Positions 42,059-49,811 of a stretch of DNA of 53,391 bases are shown one piece after another. A model generated the notes under the pieces. It was not told the origin of the DNA. It searched no databases and saw nothing but the letters and a program-made list of their open reading frames with translations. Source of the stretch: Polyangiaceae bacterium (GTDB lineage: Bacteria; Myxococcota_A; Polyangia; Polyangiales; Polyangiaceae); the NCBI GenBank assembly GCA_022842465.1, contig JALHPN010000034.1:1-53391 (forward strand), given 5' to 3'. The translations under genes were made by a program, and so were the position numbers. Position 1 is the first letter of the stretch, and each line of letters begins with the position of its first letter.

Positions 42059-43729
42059 ATGGTAGTTCTTCCTGTCATGCGTCCGCCCTCCCGCCCGAGT
42101 CAACGCCTCACCTTTCTCCGAGGGCCGAGCGAGATCCTCGCCTCGGACGTGGCGCGACGACATCCTACGTTCGCTCAGTTCGCCCGCCTCGTGCTCGGCA
42201 CCGCGCGGCCCCTCGTCGGCTCGCTCACCCTGCTGTTCGAAGGGCATGTCTTCCAGTTCGGCGTCCCGCGCGCCGAGGACGCGGCGTTCCTCACGAACCT
42301 GCACCGCTCGGCGACGCGCGCGAAGCCGACGGACGACCGCGTCGACGAGATCGACCCCGCCTTCGACCTCGAGAAGCCCGACCTCGGGCTCGCGCTCGAC
42401 GATGCGAAGCGCCATCGGCGTCCGGTCGCGCGGGATCGACGGCCGGCGGAGTGGGTCCACCCCGTCGTCCGGATCCACGCGGGCAACGTCTTCACGCGCC
42501 TCCTCGCGCAGCGGAACCTCGGCGTCGGCGAGGCGTTCCTCGCGAACGAATTCGAGATGCTCCGCGGCTCCGTCCACCACTTCCTCGGCTTCCTCCTCGT
42601 CAACGACGTCGACCGGAAGGTGAAGCTCTCGGTCCGCGAGCAGGCGCGGCTCCTCCGCATGTATGCCGCGTCGCGCCTCAGGAAGTCCCACAACGAGGAC
42701 ATCGCCCATCACTACGACATGGGCGACAACGTCATGGTCCCGATGCTGGGCGCGACCGGCTGCTATTCGTGCGGCTACATGCAGGACGAGGCAGACGACC
42801 TCGACCGGATGCAAGCGAACAAGATGAACCTCGTCTTCTCGAAGCTTCGGCTCGAGCCAGGCGCGCGCGTCCTCGACACCGGCTGCGGGAACGGCGGGAT
42901 GCTCAGTCACGCGGCGACGGCCTGGGGCTGCGAAGGCGTCGGGTTCACGAACAGCCACAACATGGCGTCGCTGGCGCGACGGAACGCAGCGCAGAACGGC
43001 GTCGCCGACCGCGTGACGATCCATCACGCAGACTTCTCGATCCTGAAGACGTTCCCCGACGAGCACTTCGACGCGATCTACGAGGTCGGCGTCTGGGAGC
43101 ACCTCCGCTTCACGCAATACCCGGAGGTCATGAAGGAGTGCTGGCGCATCCTGAAGCCGCACGGACGGATGCTGATCCACTCGATGGGCAGCCACACGAA
43201 GGTGCACAAGCGCGACGGCTACATCCAGAAGTACATCTTCCGCGACTCGAACCAGATCCGCCTGAACCTGCTCCTCGACGAGGCGTGCGAGCACAGCATG
43301 TACGTCGCCGACGTCGAGAACCTCGGGCGCCACTACTACTTCACGCTCTGGCACTGGCGGGAGAACCTGCTCCGCGCCGCCGAGGCAGACCCGACGATCC
43401 GAGACCGCGATCTCCTCGTCCAGCTCTACTTCCTCGAGTGCGGGATGGCCGAGTCACGCTTCGGGAACGGGTCCGTCTATCACATCCTCCTCTTCAAGGA
43501 CGCGCGCGACTACCGCTACACCTGGCGCGTCGACGGACGCGTCACCGAGGCGGGCCGCGGCGCGATCGAGGATCGGCCGCTCGTGATGAAGCCCTCGACG
43601 GACAACGAGCACCTCTGGAACGATCCGCACGCGGCGCCGAAGAAGGACGCGCCCGTCTACGTGAAGGAGAGCCTGCCGAAGCGCGTCGGGCAGCTCCTCG
43701 ACATCGTGCTCCGCGTCGGCAACCAGTGA
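42059..43729 (+). CDS. Cyclopropane-fatty-acyl-phospholipid-synthase-like methyltransferase
   Basis: The 556-residue protein has a 200-residue N-terminal region before a SAM-methyltransferase domain typical of CFA synthases. HYDMGDN is at 218-224, the SAM loop VLDTGCGNGG at 271-280, then a catalytic-region EVGVWEHLRF and MLIHSMGS, and a C-terminal phrase with repeated His/Tyr. CFA synthases add methylene across cis double bonds of membrane lipids; related enzymes make branched or methylated lipids. ATG at 42077 is an alternative start. The gene lies next to a desaturase that could supply the double bond. Convergent with the histidine kinase. Confidence 0.86.
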   Translation: MVVLPVMRPPSRPSQRLTFLRGPSEILASDVARRHPTFAQFARLVLGTARPLVGSLTLLFEGHVFQFGVPRAEDAAFLTNLHRSATRAKPTDDRVDEIDPAFDLEKPDLGLALDDAKRHRRPVARDRRPAEWVHPVVRIHAGNVFTRLLAQRNLGVGEAFLANEFEMLRGSVHHFLGFLLVNDVDRKVKLSVREQARLLRMYAASRLRKSHNEDIAHHYDMGDNVMVPMLGATGCYSCGYMQDEADDLDRMQANKMNLVFSKLRLEPGARVLDTGCGNGGMLSHAATAWGCEGVGFTNSHNMASLARRNAAQNGVADRVTIHHADFSILKTFPDEHFDAIYEVGVWEHLRFTQYPEVMKECWRILKPHGRMLIHSMGSHTKVHKRDGYIQKYIFRDSNQIRLNLLLDEACEHSMYVADVENLGRHYYFTLWHWRENLLRAAEADPTIRDRDLLVQLYFLECGMAESRFGNGSVYHILLFKDARDYRYTWRVDGRVTEAGRGAIEDRPLVMKPSTDNEHLWNDPHAAPKKDAPVYVKESLPKRVGQLLDIVLRVGNQ

Positions 43730-43736
43730 GCTGACG

Positions 43737-45137
43737 TCAACTCGGCGGAGGGATGGCGCGAGCGCGCACGGCCGGGAGGCGGAGCACGAAGCGGGTCGGC
43801 CTCTCTGCGCTCGCGAGGACGACGTCGCCGCCGTGCTGGCGCGCGACCTCGCGGGCGATGCCGAGCCCGAGACCGGCGCCGGAGTGCTCACGCGCGGCGG
43901 CGCTCCGGTGGAAGTGCTCGAAGACGCGCCGTGCGTCCTCCGCGGAGACCCCGGGCCCGTCGTCTTCGACCTCGACCGTCGCGTCTTCGCCCACCTCGGC
44001 GAGGCGGACGCGGACGACGCCGGCGCCGTGCGTGATGGCGTTGTCGACGAGGTTCCGGACCGCACGGACGAGCGATGGGCGCACGCCGCGGACGCATACC
44101 TCGGGGTCCATCCGCGCATCGACCACGACCTCGCGACCCGACGTCCCCGCGAGGGACGTCGCCACGGCCGCGTCGACGATCGCGCGCAGCGAGACCTCTT
44201 CCCTGTCCTCGGTCGTCGCGCTCCCGAGGCGCGCGACGACGAGCAGGTCCTCGGAGAGCGCGATCAGCCGGTTCGTGTCGTCGAGCACGTCACGCAGCGT
44301 CGCGGCGTACTCCTCGGTGGCCCGGGGCCGGCGGAGCGCGAGCTCGATCTCGCCGCGGAGCGCGGCGAGCGGCGACCGGAGCTCGTGGGCGGCGTGCGCG
44401 GCGAATCGACGTTCGATCTCGATGAGCGCGACGAGGCGCCCGACCATCTCGTGGAGCGCGTCGCGGAGCTCGAGCACCTCGGCGTCCGTCGACGCGACCT
44501 CCGCGAGCGGCGCCTGCAGGGCGTCCTTCCGGACCCGCCGCGCGGCGCCGACGAGCGCCTCGATCCCGCGCGTCATCCGGCGGCCCAGCCACCAGCCGAG
44601 CGCGAGGGTGAGCGGCACCCAGGCGAGGGCCACCCACCACCCGACGGCGACGAGCTCGCGGGCGTCGGCGTCCATGTCACGCCGGGACGCGGCGAGCAGG
44701 AGGTACAGGGGCGGCTCGGGCGGCGGGCGCACGACCTCGACGAGGGCGCCGCGCAGGGTGGAGTCCCCGTACCGGAAGTCGAAGAGGCGCGGCTTCGTCC
44801 GCACCGACGCCGGGTCGATCCCGATCTCGCGGAGCGACGGCGCGCGCTCGAAGGACGGCGTGTCCGCGACGACGTTGCCGTCGGCGCGATAGAGCGCGCC
44901 GTAGGTGACGAGCTGCTCGAGCGGGTCGGTCTCGACGGCGTCGTACTCCTGCTCGAGGGCCTTGCGCCCGATGACGGCCGCCGCGTTGCCCTCGAGGCGT
45001 GCGCGCGCCAGGAGCCCCTGGTCGAGCTCGTACTCTTGCATGCGCTGGAACGAGCCGATCGTCACGAGCCGGGAGGCGAACATCGTGGCCGTGGTCGCGA
45101 GCGCGAACGCGAGCGCGATGCGGTGGCGGAGCTTCAC
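43737..45137 (-). CDS. Sensor histidine kinase
   Basis: The 466-residue protein has TM1 (about residues 7-29), a periplasmic region, TM2 (about 163-185), a HAMP region, and the kinase core. The phospho-acceptor is His251 in AAHAAHELRSP. The ATP lid has the N box NLVDNAITHG (about 362-371), G1 EDDGPGV and G2 SGAGLGLGIA. It overlaps the response regulator by 4 bases and probably phosphorylates it. The stimulus is unknown; the periplasmic part of about 130 residues has no recognisable fold. Confidence 0.92.
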   Translation of the reverse strand: MKLRHRIALAFALATTATMFASRLVTIGSFQRMQEYELDQGLLARARLEGNAAAVIGRKALEQEYDAVETDPLEQLVTYGALYRADGNVVADTPSFERAPSLREIGIDPASVRTKPRLFDFRYGDSTLRGALVEVVRPPPEPPLYLLLAASRRDMDADARELVAVGWWVALAWVPLTLALGWWLGRRMTRGIEALVGAARRVRKDALQAPLAEVASTDAEVLELRDALHEMVGRLVALIEIERRFAAHAAHELRSPLAALRGEIELALRRPRATEEYAATLRDVLDDTNRLIALSEDLLVVARLGSATTEDREEVSLRAIVDAAVATSLAGTSGREVVVDARMDPEVCVRGVRPSLVRAVRNLVDNAITHGAGVVRVRLAEVGEDATVEVEDDGPGVSAEDARRVFEHFHRSAAAREHSGAGLGLGIAREVARQHGGDVVLASAERPTRFVLRLPAVRARAIPPPS

Positions 45138-45805
45138 GCGGGAGCCCGCGCCGCGAGCCGGTAGCCGAGCCCACGCACGGTCTCGATGGGCGGCGCCCCG
45201 TCACCGAGCTTCTCGCGCAGGTTTCGCACGTGGACCTCGATGACGTTGCTCCCTGCGTCGCGCGCGGTCTGCCAGACGTGGGCGAGGATGTCTCGGCGCG
45301 ACACGGTCTTCCCCGCGCTTCGCGCGAGGAGTACGAGCAATGCGTATTCGCGCGGCGTGAGCTCCACCTTCCGCTCGTTCACCCGAACGGCGTGCTCGAG
45401 GAGCTCGAGGACGAGCGAACCTATGACGAGCCGCTGCGAGGCGCCGTCTCCGCGACGGACGGCGGCACGCACGCGCGCGAGCAGCTCTTCGAGGTGGAAA
45501 GGCTTCGTGAGGTAGTCGTCCGCACCGGCGTCGAGCGCCGTGACCCGCTGGCCGACGTCGGCGCGCGCCGAGAGCATCAGCACGGGGACACGCGCCCCCG
45601 CCGCGCGCAGGCGCCGGCAGGCTTCGAGCCCGTCCAGCTCGGGCAGCATCCAGTCGAGGACGACGAGCTCGTATGCGCCGGCGAGCGCGCGCGAGACCGC
45701 CTCGCTCCCCTTCGCACACGCCTCGACCACGTAGCCCTCCTCGGAGAGCGCGCGCGTGAGGAAGCGCGCGAGCTTCACGTCGTCTTCGACGAGCAGGATC
45801 CTCAC
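45134..45805 (-). CDS. OmpR-family response regulator
   Basis: GTG at 45805 gives 223 residues, and the start overlaps the GNAT stop by 4 bases. The receiver domain begins ILLVEDD (Asp8, Asp9) with phospho-accepting Asp51 in VVLDWM, and Lys101 in YLTKPF. The C-terminal winged helix has the signature ELTPREYALLVLLARSAGKTVSRRDIL and NVIEVHVRNLREKL. It is a typical OmpR/PhoB transcription factor partnered with the downstream kinase. The short AT-rich direct repeat before the operon is a candidate self-binding site. Confidence 0.93.
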   Translation of the reverse strand: MRILLVEDDVKLARFLTRALSEEGYVVEACAKGSEAVSRALAGAYELVVLDWMLPELDGLEACRRLRAAGARVPVLMLSARADVGQRVTALDAGADDYLTKPFHLEELLARVRAAVRRGDGASQRLVIGSLVLELLEHAVRVNERKVELTPREYALLVLLARSAGKTVSRRDILAHVWQTARDAGSNVIEVHVRNLREKLGDGAPPIETVRGLGYRLAARAPA

Positions 45806-46419
45806 GGGCGGCTCTCGAGCTCGGCCGCGACCTCGCGCCAGGCCCCGGGGTGGCGGTCGGCGAACGCGCGCGCGGGGATCGAAGAGACCAGGCACCCCGG
45901 CTCGTCCGCGTACGCGGCGCCCTCCGCGGAGTCGTCACGCGCGTACCCGAGCCAGTCGTTCAGAGCATGGACGCGCGTGTTCTCGCGGCGCGGAGGCACG
46001 TAGAGGCGCGCGATGCCGAGGTCGCGGAACGCGTGGACGTGGAGCATCGCCGCGAAGCTGCGACCGAGGCCCTGCCCCTTCCGCGCCTCGTCTCCGATCA
46101 TGATCGCGAACTCGGCGACGGCCCCCTCGGCGGTGCGCGCCGCGCCCCGGAGGTCCATGTCCCCCACGAGCGCGCCGTCGACGAACGTGAGCACCCCGAC
46201 GCCGCCGGCCTGCTCGACCTCGGCCCAGAAGTCGATCACGTCGTCTTCGGTCATCGTCCCCGATCCCCCCATCATCGCCGCGTTGACGGGCGCGTTGTAG
46301 AACCCGGCGAGCGCCGACGCGTGCGCTCGCACGAGCACGCCCCGCGCCGGGCGGGCCTCGTAGAGGCGCCCGTCTCTCTGCCACGTGAGGCGCCGAGCGG
46401 TGGGGTGCGCGAGCGACAT
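45802..46419 (-). CDS. GNAT-family N-acetyltransferase
   Basis: The 205-residue protein has the GNAT motif A region EFAIMIGDEARKGQGLGRSFA, with R/K-G-Q-G-L-G as the acetyl-CoA pyrophosphate loop. A preceding WAEVEQAGGVGVLTFVDGALVGDMDLRG region matches the central strands. The substrate is unknown. It is the first gene of the three-gene operon with the response regulator and kinase, all linked by 4-bp overlaps, which is an uncommon combination and may link the signal to acetylation of a small molecule or protein. Confidence 0.85.
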   Translation of the reverse strand: MSLAHPTARRLTWQRDGRLYEARPARGVLVRAHASALAGFYNAPVNAAMMGGSGTMTEDDVIDFWAEVEQAGGVGVLTFVDGALVGDMDLRGAARTAEGAVAEFAIMIGDEARKGQGLGRSFAAMLHVHAFRDLGIARLYVPPRRENTRVHALNDWLGYARDDSAEGAAYADEPGCLVSSIPARAFADRHPGAWREVAAELESRP

Positions 46420-46430
46420 CCTGAAGGTTC

Positions 46431-46451
46431 CTTAATGTGAATTCTTCTTAA
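46431..46451. promoter_or_regulatory. AT-rich direct repeat upstream of GNAT/regulator operon
   Basis: CTTAA occurs at 46431-46435 and 46447-46451 on the plus strand, so on the transcribed strand two TTAAG units lie 16 bases apart, start to start, 12-32 bases before the GNAT start. Direct half-sites are the usual form for OmpR-family factors, though the usual spacing is about 10-11 bases. AAGGA nearer the start is the likely ribosome site. Confidence 0.35.
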
Positions 46452-46586
46452 CGTAGGCGCGGGCGCGGGCCGCAGAGGTGCCCATTTTTACGGCTCGGGA
46501 GCCCCTCCACGCAAGTCCGGCACGGAGCGCGGCCAGGCCGTCGCGTTGACACCCCCGGACCCGCTCGCCAAGCTCCGCGGACCTTC

Positions 46587-47651
46587 ATGAGCACCTTGCT
46601 CCGCGTCGCGCTCGCCTTCAACCTGAAGCGCATCAAGCCGGGAGCCGGCGGCGCTCACGACGAAGAGGCCGAGTACGATCCTCCGACGACCATCGAGGCG
46701 ATCCGCGAGGCGATCGCGTCCTTCGGGCACGAGGTCGTCCTGCTCGAAGCCGACGAGTCGTTCCCTCGAGCGCTCCTCGCAGCGAAGCCCGACATCGTCT
46801 TCAACGTCTCCGAGGGGGCGCGCGGCAGGAGCCGCGAGGCGCAGATCCCGGCCCTCCTCGAGCTCCTGGGCATCCCCTTCACCGGCTCCGACGCGACCGC
46901 CATGGTCCTCACGCTCGACAAGGACGTGGCGAAGTCCGTCGTGTCGAAGGCCGGCGTCCGCACCCCGAGCGGCGTCGTGATGGTGACCGGTGACGAGCCC
47001 TGGCCTGCCGAGCTCGCGCTACCCGTGATCGTGAAGCCCGTCGCGGAGGGCTGCTCGAAGGGCGTCCTCCCGAGCAGCGTCGCCGAGACCGAGGACGCCG
47101 CGCGCGCGATCGCGCGGCAGATGGCGGCTCGCTACGGTCAGGGCGCCCTCGTCGAGTCCTTCCTCCCCGGACGAGAGTTCACGGTCGGCATCCTCGGCGA
47201 CGACGCGGGCGAGCCCGTGGTCCTCCCTCCGATGGAAATCATCCTCTCCACCGGCACGCCGTACCCGGTCTACGCGTTCGACCACAAGCTCGAGCCGACG
47301 GACGAGGTCCGCTACGAGACCCCGGCGCGCGTCACCCCCGAGCTCGAGCGCGAGCTCCGGCACGTGGCCCTCACGGCCTTCCGCGCCCTCGGCTGCCGCG
47401 ACGTCGCGCGCCTCGACCTGCGGCTCGACGCGACGGGCCGCGTCGGCTTCATCGAGTGCAACCCCTTGCCGGGCCTCACCCCGGGCTGGTCGGACCTCTG
47501 CCTCATGGCCGACGCCGTCGGGATCCCGTACCGCACGATCGTCGGCCGGATCCTCGCGTCGGCGATCGGGCGGGCGCAGAAGGCGCCTGCGTCCCGTCGC
47601 ACGGCCACGCTCTCCGTCCACGCGCCCGTGGCGGCCGCTCCCGCGGGCTGA
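46587..47651 (+). CDS. D-Ala-D-Ala-ligase-like ATP-grasp enzyme, first copy
   Basis: The 354-residue protein has the Ddl-type layout. An N-terminal domain carries FNVSEGARGRSREAQ and the phrase PALLELLGIPFTGSDA; the central ATP-grasp has PVIVKPVAEGCSKGV and LVESFLPGREFTVGIL; the C-terminal Mg-binding motif is ARLDLRLD plus FIECNPLPGL. ATP-grasp enzymes activate a carboxylate with ATP and join it to an amine or thiol. The Ddl resemblance suggests an amino-acid-type substrate, but this gene is not in a cell-wall cluster. First gene of the six-gene operon, 16 bases before the glycosyltransferase. Confidence 0.85.
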   Translation: MSTLLRVALAFNLKRIKPGAGGAHDEEAEYDPPTTIEAIREAIASFGHEVVLLEADESFPRALLAAKPDIVFNVSEGARGRSREAQIPALLELLGIPFTGSDATAMVLTLDKDVAKSVVSKAGVRTPSGVVMVTGDEPWPAELALPVIVKPVAEGCSKGVLPSSVAETEDAARAIARQMAARYGQGALVESFLPGREFTVGILGDDAGEPVVLPPMEIILSTGTPYPVYAFDHKLEPTDEVRYETPARVTPELERELRHVALTAFRALGCRDVARLDLRLDATGRVGFIECNPLPGLTPGWSDLCLMADAVGIPYRTIVGRILASAIGRAQKAPASRRTATLSVHAPVAAAPAG

Positions 47652-47667
47652 CGCGACGAGAGCCAGC

Positions 47668-48807
47668 ATGCGCGTGCTCTTCTTCGTCGACTCGGGCGGC
47701 GCGACCGGTGGGCCGGGGATGCACTCGGTCCGCATCTGGAGAGCGCTCTCCGAGAGGCACCCCGAGCTCGCCGGCCCGCTCGTCGTCCCTGGCACCGAGG
47801 AGGAGCTGCGGATCTTCGGAGCGGCCCTCGGCCCCGAGAACGTGCGCGCGCTCGGCACCGCGGCGCTCGTCGACGCGAGCGCGGACCCGGTCGTCACGAC
47901 GCGGGACTTCTACGCGCGACTCGTCGCCTTGGCGCGTCGCGAGGGCTGCGACCACATCCACGTGCTCTGGGGCTTCGTCCATCCGGACCAGCTCGCGGCC
48001 GTGCCCGTGGGCGACCGCCTCCCCGTCACGCTCACGCTCTGCGACGCGACCGCGAAGGGCGAGGACGACGACATCGACGCGATGTTCTTCGGCAGCGACC
48101 GATGGGAGCGCTACCTCCGCGAGACGCTCCGCGCGCCGGTCCACTACCTCGCGATCAGCGAAAAGACACGCCGCGACGCGCTCGACAAGGGCGTCGAGCC
48201 CTCGCACGTCGAGACCGTCCACCTCTGGCTCGACCCGGCCCTCCGGGACGCGCGCCTTCGGCCGAACGGCGGCTACGTGGCCTTCGTCGGCGGCCTCGCC
48301 GAGTACAAGGGGATCGGCCACGTCCTCGACTTCGCGCTCGCATACCCGGACTACCGTGTGAAGGTCGCCGGCTACGCGTCGGACGACTTTCCGATCGACT
48401 GGGCACGCTACCCGTCGATCGAGCACCTCGGCTACCTGCCCTCCTATGCCGAGGTCGTGCGCGTGATCGCAGAGGCCGACGCGCTGCTCTACCTGTCCTA
48501 CTCGGAGGGGTTCGGGCTCCCGATGATCGAGGCGCAGCTCCTCGGCGTGCCGCTCGTCGTCAACCCGCGGAACGTCATGGTCCGCGAGCTCCTCGCGCGC
48601 GGCTCGTACGTGTCCGCGGGGAACGTGGGGTCGCCGAGCTCCCTCAAGGCGGCGATCGACGTGGTGCGCCGCGATCGCGCGCCGCTCGTCCTTGCCGGCC
48701 TCGAGAACGCCGCCCGCTTCGACGAGGGACCCCAGCTCGAAGCGCTGCTCCGGGCCGTCGAGCGCGGACACGCGAGGCTCGTGGCCGACGGGTGGGGTGC
48801 GCGGTGA
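47668..48807 (+). CDS. GT4-like glycosyltransferase
   Basis: The 379-residue protein has a GT-B fold pattern. The first strand and loop are VLFFVDSGGATGGPGMHS; FVGGLAEYKGIGHVLDFA starts the donor domain; EADALLYLSYSEGFGLPMIEAQ contains the E-x7-E type donor motif (Glu in SEGFG and in IEAQ); VPLVVNPRN follows. No TM helix. It should move a sugar from a nucleotide-sugar to an acceptor. Within the operon it may decorate the ATP-grasp product. The last base pairs overlap the next GTG by 4 bases. Confidence 0.87.
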   Translation: MRVLFFVDSGGATGGPGMHSVRIWRALSERHPELAGPLVVPGTEEELRIFGAALGPENVRALGTAALVDASADPVVTTRDFYARLVALARREGCDHIHVLWGFVHPDQLAAVPVGDRLPVTLTLCDATAKGEDDDIDAMFFGSDRWERYLRETLRAPVHYLAISEKTRRDALDKGVEPSHVETVHLWLDPALRDARLRPNGGYVAFVGGLAEYKGIGHVLDFALAYPDYRVKVAGYASDDFPIDWARYPSIEHLGYLPSYAEVVRVIAEADALLYLSYSEGFGLPMIEAQLLGVPLVVNPRNVMVRELLARGSYVSAGNVGSPSSLKAAIDVVRRDRAPLVLAGLENAARFDEGPQLEALLRAVERGHARLVADGWGAR

Positions 48808-49811
48808 ACGCCTCGCGCCTCCTCTTGCTCTCGGCCCACGAGCCCGTGGTCCGGCCGGACACGGACCTCGGCGAGGTCGTCCGCGATCTCCTCGCCGCGC
48901 TCGCCCGCATGCCGGGGTGCGAGGTCGTGCACCACGAGGTCCAGAAGCTTTCGGACGTCGAGCGCGCCGTGCGCGTCTTCCGCCCCGACGCCGTCTTCAA
49001 CGCGTGCGAGACGCTCTACGGCGAGAGCAAGAACGAGCCGGCGGTCCCACTCCTGCTCGAGCGCCTCGGCGTCGCGTTCACGGGGAGCCCCGCGCAGACC
49101 TTGCGAAGCTGCCTCGCGAAGGGCGAGGCCACCGCGCTCCTCCGCGCCGCCGGCGTCCCGGTCCCCGGCAGCATGTGCCTCGCGTCCGCGGACGCGAGCG
49201 TCGGGCTGGATGCCGCGCTCTCCTACCCGGTGATCGTGAAGCCCGAGCGCGAAGACGGATCGGTCGGCATCGGCGTGGACTCGGTCGTCCACGACGACGA
49301 GGGGCTCCGTCGCGCCGTCCGCGCGATCACCGAGGGTCTCGGGCAGCCCGCGCTCGTCCAGACCTACGTGCCCGGGCGCGAGATCGCCGTCGCGCTCGTC
49401 GGCTACCCCGAGCCTCGCGTGCTCCCGCCCGGCGAGATCACCTTCGACGCAGAGACGTTCGAGGGGCGCGCCCGCGTCCTCACGTACGCCTCGAAGTGGG
49501 ACGAGGCGTCGCCGGACTACGGCGCCACCCGCTCGGTGGGCGCGGCGGCCTCGCCTCCACTCCTCTCGCGCCTCGCCGCCGTGGCGCGCCGCGCGTTCGA
49601 CGCCGTGGGCATGCGCGACTACGGGCGCGTCGATCTCCGGCTCGACGAGACAGGAAAGCCCTTCGTGATCGACGTGAACCCGAACTGCGACGTGTCCACC
49701 GGCGGAGGCTTCGCGAAGGCAGCGGCGCGCGCCGGCCTCTCCTACGACGCCGTGGTGGGCCTCATCGCGACCTCCGCGCTCGCACGCGCGCCCGCCGGCC
49801 AGGGCGCATGA
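48804..49811 (+). CDS. D-Ala-D-Ala-ligase-like ATP-grasp enzyme, second copy
   Basis: GTG at 48804 gives 335 residues. It has the same order of motifs as the first copy but with different residues. FNACETLYGESKNE replaces FNVSEGARGRSREA, then LLERLGVAFTGSPA, then PVIVKPEREDGSVGIGV, LVQTYVPGREIAVALV and a C-terminal GRVDLRLDETGKPFVIDVNPN. The two proteins are related but clearly diverged, so different substrates or successive bond-forming steps are likely. It is translated coupled to both neighbours (4-bp overlaps at both ends). Confidence 0.85.
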   Translation: MNASRLLLLSAHEPVVRPDTDLGEVVRDLLAALARMPGCEVVHHEVQKLSDVERAVRVFRPDAVFNACETLYGESKNEPAVPLLLERLGVAFTGSPAQTLRSCLAKGEATALLRAAGVPVPGSMCLASADASVGLDAALSYPVIVKPEREDGSVGIGVDSVVHDDEGLRRAVRAITEGLGQPALVQTYVPGREIAVALVGYPEPRVLPPGEITFDAETFEGRARVLTYASKWDEASPDYGATRSVGAAASPPLLSRLAAVARRAFDAVGMRDYGRVDLRLDETGKPFVIDVNPNCDVSTGGGFAKAAARAGLSYDAVVGLIATSALARAPAGQGA

